DNA from: CAZMXP01 sp964570285
Lineage (GTDB): Bacteria; Planctomycetota; PLA2
Length of the DNA stretch: 58,425 nucleotides
Direction: 5' to 3'
Assembly: GCA_964570285.1 (NCBI GenBank)
Contig: CAZMXP010000035.1
Location: 1 to 58,425, forward strand
In this document: piece after piece, positions 40,333 to 48,314 of the stretch
Layout: each line of letters begins with the position of its first letter
Numbering within the stretch: the stretch's first letter is position 1
Notes under the pieces: generated by a model
What the model saw: the letters and a program-made list of their open reading frames with translations, nothing else
The model's database searches: none
What the model was told of the DNA's origin: nothing
Translations under genes and position numbers: made by a program

Positions 40333-41328
40333 TCACGGTCGTGCGGCGGCGACGGTGATGCCGCCACTGGCGACAAGCAGCGGCTCGCCGCCTGCGGCCG
40401 GGACCGCGAGGAGGCGCTCCGCGCCGCGCTCGCCGTCGGTGCAGAGGATCCAGTCGCCGCGCGGGCTCCATCCGAGGATGTCGCCGCGACCGGAGACGGT
40501 CGCGACGCGGCGGGCGTCGCCTCCGGCCGCCGCGACGACGAGGATCGCGCCGTCGCACTCGAAGCAGATCGACCCTCCATCCGGCGACCACGACGGAGCG
40601 CCGACCCAGCGGTCGCCCTCGGCCAGGTAGAGCACGCGCGCCTCGTCACGGTCGGGTTCGAGCAGCAGCAGCGCCCTCTTGCCGCCGCTCGACCCCGCGC
40701 ACGCGATCGTCGCGCCGCGCGGCGAAAAGGCCGGGGAGCCGGCGAACTCCCGGCGCCGCCTCTCGCCGCTCCCGTCCGCGCCGATGACCACGACCTCCTG
40801 CCGCCCCTCGTCGATGTGCTCGAACGCGATGCGACTGCCATCGGGCGACCACGAGGGCGGCGCGTCGCGATGGCCCTTCGACGTCAATACGCGCGCGCCC
40901 GACCCGTCGGCCTCCATCACCGAGAGGCCGCCGACGCCGCTCATGAAGGCGATGCGCCTCCCGTCGCGCGACCACGCGGGCACGCGGTTGTCTCCCGGCT
41001 CCGTCAGGCGGCGCTGCGACCCCGCGACCGGATCGTAGACCCAGACGTTCCACCCGGCATCGTGGCACGCATAGAGCAGTTGCTTTCCGTCGGGCGACCA
41101 GACGAGGTAGCGGTCCCACCCCGGCTCGATCTTCGCGCAGTGGCGCGGCTCCCCGCCCCCCGCCGGGCTCAGGTAGAGGTCGCCCGAGCGCAGCCACGCG
41201 ATCTCGGGCAGGCGCTGCCGCACCCCCCCGCACCCGGTCTCTCGGGGGGAGCGTCGCTGCGCTCCGCCCCCCCCGCACCCCCCCACGATGAGACAGACGA
41301 GCAGCACCGCTCCGCGGATGTCAGCCAT
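40333..41328 (-). CDS. TolB/WD40-like beta-propeller lipoprotein
   Basis: The 331-residue product has a lipobox (LLVCLIVGGC) and then six or so PD40/TolB-type blades, each with a motif such as RYLVWSPDGKQLLYAC, PAWSRDGRRIAFMS, PSWSPDGSRIAFEH, PAFSPRGATIACA and PSWSPDGGSICFEC. A periplasmic beta-propeller is expected; TolB itself is part of the Tol-Pal system, but no tol or pal gene is near. Just after the lipobox the coding sequence holds G7-TGC-G8 and a further G7 45 bp away, the same pattern as in the paralogue genes at 43639 and 48315. It converges on tamA. Confidence 0.8.
   Translation of the reverse strand: MADIRGAVLLVCLIVGGCGGGGAQRRSPRETGCGGVRQRLPEIAWLRSGDLYLSPAGGGEPRHCAKIEPGWDRYLVWSPDGKQLLYACHDAGWNVWVYDPVAGSQRRLTEPGDNRVPAWSRDGRRIAFMSGVGGLSVMEADGSGARVLTSKGHRDAPPSWSPDGSRIAFEHIDEGRQEVVVIGADGSGERRRREFAGSPAFSPRGATIACAGSSGGKRALLLLEPDRDEARVLYLAEGDRWVGAPSWSPDGGSICFECDGAILVVAAAGGDARRVATVSGRGDILGWSPRGDWILCTDGERGAERLLAVPAAGGEPLLVASGGITVAAARP
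41223..41284 (-). repeat. 45-bp-spaced G-run unit in the beta-propeller gene
   Basis: On the reverse strand G7-TGC-G8 is followed by CGGAGCGCAGC and then another G7 after 45 bp. It encodes a Gly/Cys-rich linker just after the lipobox. The layout and the CGGAGCG sequence match the units at 43703-43809 and 48379-48440. Confidence 0.65.
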
Positions 41329-41337
41329 TCCGTCCAA

Positions 41338-41349
41338 AGCATATAGGCT
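41338..41349. promoter_or_regulatory. back-to-back divergent -10 hexamers
   Basis: Reverse-strand TATGCT (41338-41343) and forward TAGGCT (41344-41349) are adjacent. They serve the beta-propeller gene (9 nt to its ATG) and the HEAT-repeat gene (6 nt to its ATG). Polymerase can hardly occupy both at once. Confidence 0.45.
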
Positions 41350-41355
41350 GGTGGC

Positions 41356-43635
41356 ATGGGACGCAGGCTGCTCGCGTTGGCGGTGCTGACGATGATCGCC
41401 GCGCTCGCGGCGGCACCGCGCCCGGCGACCGGCCGGGCGACCCGCGGGCGGGAGGGCATCGCGGAGGAGACGCCCGGGATTCGCGGGCCGCTCGCGCCCC
41501 TGCTCGCGCAGATCCGCGACCCCGATCCGGACCGGCGCGTCGATGCGGCCGTCGCGCTGCGCGAGGCGGGCGCGGAAGGCGTGGCCGCGCTGGCCGACCT
41601 GCTGCGCCACGCCGACGCGGAGACGCGCACGCTCGCCGCCCGCTCCCTCGCGCGCATCGGGGAGGCGGCGCGGCCGGCGCTCGCGGCGCTGATCGCGGCG
41701 CTCGGCGACGACGAGGCCGGGGTGCGCCTGCTTGCGATCGACGCGCTCGCGAGACTTCGAGGCGACGAGGCCATCGCCACGCTGCTGCCGATGCTGCGCG
41801 CGCCGGAGACCGTGGCCGCCGCCCTCGACGCGCTGCGGGAGATGGGACCCGCCACCGGTGAAGCGGCGCTCGCGATCGCGGCGGTGCTCGACCCCTCGCG
41901 CGGCGACGAAGTGGACCGGCGCGCGCTCGCGACGCTCGAGGCGATGGGACCCGCGGCCGCGCCCGCGCTTCCCGCGCTTTTGCGCGCGCTCGCGAACGAG
42001 GGGCTGCTCTCCCCCGCGATCGATGCGATCGCCGCGCTCGGACCCGCGGCCCGCGCGGCGGCGCCCGCTCTGGTCGATGTCATCGTCGGGGCGCGCCGTC
42101 AGGAGAACGAGGATGTTCTCGCGGCCTTGCACGACCTCGGCTCATTCAGGGTCCACCCCGAGTACGACGCCGAGCGCGCGCTCGTCCTCATCGGCGAGGG
42201 AGCGATCGGCCCGGCCGTCTCGATGCTCTCGCACGACGTCGCGGGGGTGCGCCGGGCGGGCCGCGACATCCTCGCGAACCTCGGCGAGGCCGCGCTGCCG
42301 CACCTGCTCGCGGCGGCGTGCGACGGCGACCCGCGCGTGCGTGCGGCCTCCGCGCACGCGCTGCGCGAGCATGCGACGCGCCATCCCGAGTTCGTGCCCC
42401 TGCTGGCGCGGCTCTCGGCCGATGCCGACCCCGAGGTGCGGGGGGCAGCGGTCGCGTCGCTCGGGGAGTACGGCGAGGCCGCAACGCCCATGCTCGTCGC
42501 GGCGCTGCGCGACGGGAGCGCGCGGGTGCTCGAGAACGCGCTCGCATCGCTCGAGCGGATCGCCCCGGAGGATCCCGCCGCGGTCCCCGATCTCGTGCGG
42601 CTGCTCGGGCACGAGTGCGCCCCGGTCCGCTGGCAGGCCGCCGAGGCGCTGGCATCGATGGGGGACGCCGCGGCGAAGGGCATCCCCGCGCTCGTCGACT
42701 GCCTGCGCGACCCCTGCCCCTTCATGCGCGAGTCTGCCCGCAATGCGCTCGAGACGCTGGGCGCGCGCAGCGTACCCTCCCTCGTCGCGAGCCTGCGCGA
42801 TGCCCCGCCCGCCGCGCAACTGGAGATCCTCGCACTGCATGGCCGCTGGCCCGAGGAGGCGGCGGCGACATGCAGGGGCCTTCTCGTGGCGCCCGACGAG
42901 GGCGCGCGCATGGCGGCGGCAAGCCTGCTCGCGACCCGCGGGGGCGGCGGCGACGCGGCGCTGCCGGTCCTCGCCACAGGGCTCGCGCACGAGTCGAAGG
43001 CGCTCCGCGAGGAGGCGGCGCGCGGTCTCGCGGCACTCGGCCCCGCCGCCGCGCCGGCGCTCCCCGAGATCCTGCGCGCCGCGATCCGCGAGGGCGAGCG
43101 CAAGGATGGCTGTGTCCACCTGTGGGATGCGCTGGCGGCCGCGGCGCACGAGACTCCGCAGAGGCTGGCCGAGGCGCTCGGCGACCCGTCGTGGAACCTC
43201 CGCTACGACGCCCGGGTGGCGCTCAAGCTCATCGGGCGAGCCTCGATCCCATCGCTGACCGCCACCCTCGCGAACGGCCCGCCCGAGGCGCGCATCGAGG
43301 CCGCCGCCGTGCTGGGCGAACTCGCGGCGGAGCACCCGTCCGCCCGCGCCGCCCTCGAAGCGTCGCCGACCGGCGACCTCCCGGCGGTCCGCCTTGCCGT
43401 GCTGAAGGGGCTGATGCGGGCGCCGCACGACGAGCGCTCCATCGTGCCGGGCCTGCTCACGCTCGCACGCAGTGCCCCGCCGCAGACGAGCCGGACCGCC
43501 GCCTACCTGCTGTCGAACTTCGGCGCCCGCGCCGCCTTCGCGGTCAAGGAGATCCGCCTCGCCCACGCGGACGCCACCGACGAGGAGACAAGGCAGGGCC
43601 TCGCCTCAACTCTCGAGGCGATCCGGAACAGGTGA
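41356..43635 (+). CDS. exported HEAT-repeat protein
   Basis: The 759-residue product has a signal peptide (LLALAVLTMIAALAAA). It then consists almost wholly of about 18 HEAT-type helical repeats with the pattern DPDxxVRxxAAxALxxxG and EAxPxLxxxLxD, for example DRRVDAAVALREAGAEGVAA, VRAASAHALREHATRHPEFV and VRWQAAEALASMGDAAAKG. HEAT arrays are protein-interaction scaffolds; PBS-lyase type HEAT proteins of this kind are frequent in Planctomycetota and relatives. No catalytic motif is seen. The ATG lies 6 nt after TAGGCT. The first paralogue gene follows after 3 bp. Confidence 0.85.
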   Translation: MGRRLLALAVLTMIAALAAAPRPATGRATRGREGIAEETPGIRGPLAPLLAQIRDPDPDRRVDAAVALREAGAEGVAALADLLRHADAETRTLAARSLARIGEAARPALAALIAALGDDEAGVRLLAIDALARLRGDEAIATLLPMLRAPETVAAALDALREMGPATGEAALAIAAVLDPSRGDEVDRRALATLEAMGPAAAPALPALLRALANEGLLSPAIDAIAALGPAARAAAPALVDVIVGARRQENEDVLAALHDLGSFRVHPEYDAERALVLIGEGAIGPAVSMLSHDVAGVRRAGRDILANLGEAALPHLLAAACDGDPRVRAASAHALREHATRHPEFVPLLARLSADADPEVRGAAVASLGEYGEAATPMLVAALRDGSARVLENALASLERIAPEDPAAVPDLVRLLGHECAPVRWQAAEALASMGDAAAKGIPALVDCLRDPCPFMRESARNALETLGARSVPSLVASLRDAPPAAQLEILALHGRWPEEAAATCRGLLVAPDEGARMAAASLLATRGGGGDAALPVLATGLAHESKALREEAARGLAALGPAAAPALPEILRAAIREGERKDGCVHLWDALAAAAHETPQRLAEALGDPSWNLRYDARVALKLIGRASIPSLTATLANGPPEARIEAAAVLGELAAEHPSARAALEASPTGDLPAVRLAVLKGLMRAPHDERSIVPGLLTLARSAPPQTSRTAAYLLSNFGARAAFAVKEIRLAHADATDEETRQGLASTLEAIRNR

Positions 43636-43638
43636 GGC

Positions 43639-45900
43639 GTGGTGCGGCGGCTTCTCGTCCCGGCGCTCTGCGTGTTGGCCCTCGCGATCGCCGCGTGGAA
43701 CCGGGGGGGCGCGGGGGGGCGAAGCGGAGCGCAGCCCCACCGGACACTCGGCGGCGCGGGGGGGCGAAGCGAAGCGCAGCCCCACCGGACAGGCAAGGGC
43801 CCGGGGGGGCACACCACGCGGGATCGCATGGCGGAGCACCACTCCCCGGCCGACGGCGCATCTGCCGAGCGAGCGGAGGCGCCGCCGCTTCCCGCGTTGG
43901 AACCGTGCAGCGCCCGGGTCGTGGACGAGGAGGGCTCCCCGATCGCGGGGGCGATACTCTCGGTCTTCGAGGGTTCGGACGGCCCGCCGCGCGCCGTCGT
44001 CGAGACGGGGCCGGACGGGTGGGCGAGGTTCGACGCGGGCGAGAACGACGAAGCGCTGGTGGAAGCACGGGGCTACGCCAGCCTCGTCACCGGCGAGTTC
44101 GAGGAGCCGATCGTGCTGTCCCAGGGCAGCGCCGTGGCGGGGATCGTCGTCGATGCGCAGGGCAACGCGCTTGCGCAAGCGCTGATTGGGTACGACGCCG
44201 GGCGCAAGCTGTTGAGGACGACCGACGAACGGGGCGCCTTCCGCCTCGACGGGCTCGACCTGAACCCACTGGTCTTCGAGGTCTCGGTGGAGGGCTACGC
44301 AACGGCGATCGTCGAAGCCAACCCGGGCGACGAGGACTTGCGCGTCGTGATGCTGCGGCACGGTGCGCTGCGCGGATCGGTGCTGCTCCCGGACGGCACG
44401 CCGGCCGCGCGCGCGCGCGTCTGGGACATCGACGCGAACCGCGCGGTCTCCTGCGACGACGCGGGACGCTTCCTGCTCGAAGGGCTGCCCCCGGGCCCCC
44501 AGACATTCAACATCACGGCGGAGCACGAACCCGAGGGCTGCGCGCTCCGCTGCGAGGCGACCCTCGATATCGGCGGCGGCGTCACCGCGGAGGAGAGCTT
44601 CACTCTCGAGGAGCGGATCTTCTCGCACCTTTGGCTGCGCGTTCTCGAGGGCGACCACCTGCCCGCGAAGCCCTGGACCTGCGAAGCGGTGCTCGGCACG
44701 CGACGCTACGCGGGCACAACCGACATGTACGGGGATCTGCTCATCCGTTGCGATGCGCCCCCGGGAGCCGAGGTGACAAGGCTCGTGAGCCGCAGCGCCG
44801 ATCACGGCATCGCGACATGGCGCGCGCCGCTCGTCACAGTGACCGAGGCCGCTACCCAGCCGCAGCTCGTGCAGCTCGTCGCGGCCCCGACGCTCGAGAT
44901 CGTCGCGCTGGGGCCGGGTGGCGAGGCGCTCCCCGCCGATCGGCTTGCCACGATCATGGTCGGGGTCGAGCTGAGCCGGGTGTCGGTGTCGCACGACCGC
45001 GCGCGTTTCGCGTTCGACCCTTCCGACGTCACGGGCTTCTCGTTCGCGATCGATGCGGCGGGCTACGTGCGCCACTGGGCGCGACTGTCGCGTCCGCCCG
45101 TCGCGGGCGAGAGGATCGAGGTCCGGCTCGCGCGCGGCGGCTGTGCGTTCGGACGCGTCGCCCGGGGAGCCGCGAAGGAAGTCGCCGCTGCGGCCATGTG
45201 CATCGGCGAGGGGCCCCGCTGGGTGGGCGCTGACGTCACCGGGGACGCCTTCGAGATCGCGGGCATCCCGCCGGGGCCCTTCCTTCTCCATGTGAAGGCG
45301 GGGCGGCTGCCGCAGGAGTGCGCGGGCAGGTTCGTGATCCGCGCCGACGAGGGCCTCGATCTGGGAACGGTCGCAGTGCCGCCGCCGCGCTGGGTGGAGG
45401 GGCGCGTGCTGCGCGGCGACGGGAGGGGGCTCGGGGGAGCGGAAATCCGTGTGCACGACGGCATCGACGGATCGCCGGAAGAGGGCGAGTCCTACTACTC
45501 ATCCGCCGACGGGTCGTTCCGCGTGCCGGCTACGTCAACCGGCACGCCGCGGCTCCTCGTGCGGAAGCGCGGGTTCGCGACACGCGGACTCAAGCTCGAC
45601 AGTGTCGAGCCGCCCATGGTCACGCTCGACGCGGGCACGCGCTTCCTCGTCAGGGTGCTCTGCGCTCCCCTCGAGGATTCCGCCATCACGATCACGGTGG
45701 AGGACCCGACGACCGGACTCACATGGCGCCCGCACAGCGAGGGGATCACCCGGCGGGGAGGGACCATCGAGTGGCGGTACGCGGATCTCGGGCCGGGCCC
45801 TGTCACGTTCATCGTCTACGTAGGCCGAGAGCGTCACACGATCCCGGCGGAGGTGCTCTCGGACGGCACCGGTTCCGCGACCCTCGATCTGTCGCGGTGA
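43639..45900 (+). CDS. carboxypeptidase-regulatory-like repeat protein, paralogue 1
   Basis: The 753-residue product has an N-terminal anchor (LLVPALCVLALAIAAW). A linker made of 15-residue units (GGRSGAQPHRTLGGA, GGRSEAQPHRTGKGP) comes next, then a chain of beta-sandwich modules of the carboxypeptidase-regulatory type: ARVVDEEGSPIAGAILSVF, AGIVVDAQGNALAQALIGY, GSVLLPDGTPAARARVWDI, EGRVLRGDGRGLGGAEIRVH and others. It ends with the shared C-terminus GSATLDLSR. It is probably an extracytoplasmic structural protein. The start is one of two adjacent GTGs 3 bp after the HEAT gene, so it is likely co-expressed with it. It is closest to paralogue 3. Confidence 0.8.
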   Translation: MVRRLLVPALCVLALAIAAWNRGGAGGRSGAQPHRTLGGAGGRSEAQPHRTGKGPGGHTTRDRMAEHHSPADGASAERAEAPPLPALEPCSARVVDEEGSPIAGAILSVFEGSDGPPRAVVETGPDGWARFDAGENDEALVEARGYASLVTGEFEEPIVLSQGSAVAGIVVDAQGNALAQALIGYDAGRKLLRTTDERGAFRLDGLDLNPLVFEVSVEGYATAIVEANPGDEDLRVVMLRHGALRGSVLLPDGTPAARARVWDIDANRAVSCDDAGRFLLEGLPPGPQTFNITAEHEPEGCALRCEATLDIGGGVTAEESFTLEERIFSHLWLRVLEGDHLPAKPWTCEAVLGTRRYAGTTDMYGDLLIRCDAPPGAEVTRLVSRSADHGIATWRAPLVTVTEAATQPQLVQLVAAPTLEIVALGPGGEALPADRLATIMVGVELSRVSVSHDRARFAFDPSDVTGFSFAIDAAGYVRHWARLSRPPVAGERIEVRLARGGCAFGRVARGAAKEVAAAAMCIGEGPRWVGADVTGDAFEIAGIPPGPFLLHVKAGRLPQECAGRFVIRADEGLDLGTVAVPPPRWVEGRVLRGDGRGLGGAEIRVHDGIDGSPEEGESYYSSADGSFRVPATSTGTPRLLVRKRGFATRGLKLDSVEPPMVTLDAGTRFLVRVLCAPLEDSAITITVEDPTTGLTWRPHSEGITRRGGTIEWRYADLGPGPVTFIVYVGRERHTIPAEVLSDGTGSATLDLSR
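43703..43809 (+). repeat. minisatellite of 45-bp G-run units, paralogue 1
   Basis: G7 runs start at 43703, 43713, 43758 and 43803, so after the initial G7-CGC-G7 pair the spacing is exactly 45 bp twice. The two units share CGAAGCGNAGCGCAG and CCCCACCGGAC. The repeat keeps the reading frame (15 codons). Confidence 0.85.
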
Positions 45901-45921
45901 CCGCTCGGCAAGGAGAGGCTC

Positions 45922-45927
45922 TACACT
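45922..45927 (+). promoter_or_regulatory. -10 hexamer of paralogue 2
   Basis: TACACT ends 6 nt before the GTG at 45934. The same TACACT with the same spacing precedes paralogue 3. Confidence 0.5.
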
Positions 45928-45933
45928 GGTGAG

Positions 45934-48291
45934 GTGGCGCTGCGTCTTTTCGTTCCGGCGGCATGTGCGCTGCTCGCCCTCGCGGCGTGTGGTCGCGGGG
46001 GCGAGAGGGTCGCCGACACGCCGGAGCGCGCGGCGGGAGCGCTCTCCGGCATCGTCATCGACTACCACAACGAGATCCTCGCGGGAGCGCGCATCGAGCT
46101 CTGGGAGGCCGACACGCTGCTCGGGAGCACGGAGAGCGACGCGGCCGGGAACTACCGCCTCGAGTTCCCCGGCGGCGGCGCCCGGCGCGTGCGCGCGTCG
46201 GCACCGGGCCATGATTCTCACGAGGAGGAGTTGTCGTGCGCCGAGGGGCAGGCACACGAACTGACGATCTGCCTCGTCGCGCGCACGCCGCGGACGGTGA
46301 CGGTCGTGGACAGGCAGGGATCGCCCATCGCGGGTGCGCGCCTCTCGCTGTTCGGCAAGGAGGACACCGCCGCGCGCCTCGTCGTCGTGACCGATGCCGA
46401 AGGCGTGGCCCGGTTCGACGCGAGCGGGGCGGACGCATGGCTGCTCGTCGAGGCCCCAGGCTGCGCCAGCGAGGGCTTCGACCTCAAGGAAGGCGCGCTG
46501 TCGGATCCCATCCGGCTCTGCCCGGGGGGCGCCGTGGCCGGTGTCGTCGTCGATGCGGAGGGCCGGCCTCTCCCCGGCGCGCAGATCGAGTACTACGCCG
46601 GGCTGGTGCAGTACGCGACGACCGACGGGAAGGGCGCCTTCCGCCTCGAAGCGCTCGAGCTCTGCCCATCGGAATTCACGGTGTGGGCGGACGGGTACGC
46701 GTGGACCTCGGTCGAAGCCAACCCCGGCGACGAGGAGGTGCGCGTCGTGCTGGAGCGGCATGGCGCGCTCCGCGGACAGGTCCTGCTCCCCGACGGCGCC
46801 CCGGCGTCGTGGGCACGCGTCAGCGTCCCCTACTCCGACGTCGCAGAGATCGTCTGCGACGAGGCGGGGCTGTTCCATCTCGAAGGGCTGCCCCCGCGCC
46901 CCCTGAGACTGAGAATACTTGGCGCGCGCCAGCCGGAGGATGGCGCTCTCTCCTGCGAGCAGGAGGTCGCGATCCCCGGGGGCGGGACGGCGGAGGTCGC
47001 GTTCACGCTCGGGGAGCGGCGGTACTCCCACCTGAACCTGCAAGTCCTCGACCCGGAGGGCGAGCCCGCCGCCCAGTGGCGCTTCGCGCTGCGACTTGGC
47101 ACCGAGAAGAGCTGGGGAAAGACCGACGACGACGGGGCCTGCCCGCTGCGTTGCAGCTCCCCGCCGGGAACGGAGGTCACGGCACTCTTCGGCGACGAGC
47201 TGCGTCGCGGACTGGCACACTGGCAAACGCCGCTCGTCACCGCGGCCGCGGAGTGGTCTCCGCCGCAGGTCGTGCGGCTCGTCGCGCCGCCGACGTTCGA
47301 TGTCGTCGCGCGCGGGCCCGGCGGCGAGCCCCTGTCCGCCCAGTTCTACGCCGGCGCCGGCCTCGACCACGTCGCCGACGCGGACGGCCGCGCGCGCTTC
47401 GCGTTCGACCCCGCGCGCGCGACGTGCGTCTCGTTCAGCGTGCGTGCGCCCGGATACGCGGGGCACGACGAAGCGCACGACCGTCCGCCCGTCGCGGGAG
47501 AGGAGTTTGAGGTCCGGCTGCTGCCGGGCGCGACCGCCTCCGGGCGCGTCGTCGGGACGGAGGGCGAGCTCGCGGCATGGGCCCTCTGCGTCGGCGCCAA
47601 TCCGCGGTGGATCGACGGCGGGACCTCCGGCGACGCGTTCACGCTCAGTGAACTCCCGCCCGGACCGTTCCTGCTCTTCGTGCAACCCGGAACCGCGCCC
47701 CGGGAATGCGTCGGCCGCTTCCGGGTACGCCAAGGCGAACGGCTCGAACTGGGAGAGATCACGACGCCTCGACCGCTGCGGGTGAGCGGGCGAGTCGTGC
47801 GCGACGACGGGAGGGGGCTCGGGGGGACCGAGATCAAGGTCGGCGCCTGCTTCGACGGTGAAGCACTCGCCGGCGCATCGCACTTCACATCTGCGGACGG
47901 CTCGTTCACGGTGCCGGTGACATCCACCGGCACGCCTCTGCTGCTGTTCAGCAAGCGGGGCTTCGCGACCCATGGGATCAAGGTGGCGGACGGCCGGTCG
48001 CCGCTCGTGACGCTGAAGCCCGGCACGAGCTTTCGCCTCAAGGTCTTCTACGACCCCGCCGACGAGTTCGGCGAGGGCACCTTCCGCCTGCACGATCCCG
48101 CGACCGGCATTCGCTGGATTCCTCGCGAGGGGGAGCGGAGGGAGCGGAAGGAATCCGTCGAGTGGAGGTATCTCGACCTCCCCACGGGCCCTCTGGCCGC
48201 GACCTTCGCGATCGGGGAGCGTTGCCACACGCTCACGGTGGAGGTCCTCCCCGACGGCGCCGGTTCGGCCACGCTTGACCTGTCGCGCTGA
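45934..48291 (+). CDS. carboxypeptidase-regulatory-like lipoprotein, paralogue 2
   Basis: The 785-residue product differs from its two neighbours at the N-terminus: it has a lipobox (LLALAACGRG) and no G-run linker, and one extra beta-sandwich module (SGIVIDYHNEILAGARIELW). The rest follows the same module order, including VTVVDRQGSPIAGARLSLF, AGVVVDAEGRPLPGAQIEYY, SGRVVRDDGRGLGGTEIKV, and the shared end GAGSATLDLSR. It appears to be the most diverged of the three. A leaderless GTG start fits the promoter 6 nt upstream. A lipid-anchored surface or periplasmic protein is expected. Confidence 0.8.
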   Translation: MALRLFVPAACALLALAACGRGGERVADTPERAAGALSGIVIDYHNEILAGARIELWEADTLLGSTESDAAGNYRLEFPGGGARRVRASAPGHDSHEEELSCAEGQAHELTICLVARTPRTVTVVDRQGSPIAGARLSLFGKEDTAARLVVVTDAEGVARFDASGADAWLLVEAPGCASEGFDLKEGALSDPIRLCPGGAVAGVVVDAEGRPLPGAQIEYYAGLVQYATTDGKGAFRLEALELCPSEFTVWADGYAWTSVEANPGDEEVRVVLERHGALRGQVLLPDGAPASWARVSVPYSDVAEIVCDEAGLFHLEGLPPRPLRLRILGARQPEDGALSCEQEVAIPGGGTAEVAFTLGERRYSHLNLQVLDPEGEPAAQWRFALRLGTEKSWGKTDDDGACPLRCSSPPGTEVTALFGDELRRGLAHWQTPLVTAAAEWSPPQVVRLVAPPTFDVVARGPGGEPLSAQFYAGAGLDHVADADGRARFAFDPARATCVSFSVRAPGYAGHDEAHDRPPVAGEEFEVRLLPGATASGRVVGTEGELAAWALCVGANPRWIDGGTSGDAFTLSELPPGPFLLFVQPGTAPRECVGRFRVRQGERLELGEITTPRPLRVSGRVVRDDGRGLGGTEIKVGACFDGEALAGASHFTSADGSFTVPVTSTGTPLLLFSKRGFATHGIKVADGRSPLVTLKPGTSFRLKVFYDPADEFGEGTFRLHDPATGIRWIPREGERRERKESVEWRYLDLPTGPLAATFAIGERCHTLTVEVLPDGAGSATLDLSR

Positions 48292-48302
48292 CCGAGCGCC
48301 TC

Positions 48303-48308
48303 TACACT
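48303..48308 (+). promoter_or_regulatory. -10 hexamer of paralogue 3
   Basis: TACACT ends 6 nt before the GTG at 48315. Confidence 0.5.
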
Positions 48309-48314
48309 GGAGGC

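Noticed and set aside
41249..41284. A hairpin (GGGGGGAGCG against CGCTCCGCCCCCC) as a terminator
   Set aside because: It lies near the 5' end of the beta-propeller coding sequence, directly after the lipobox, and is better explained as part of the G-run unit.
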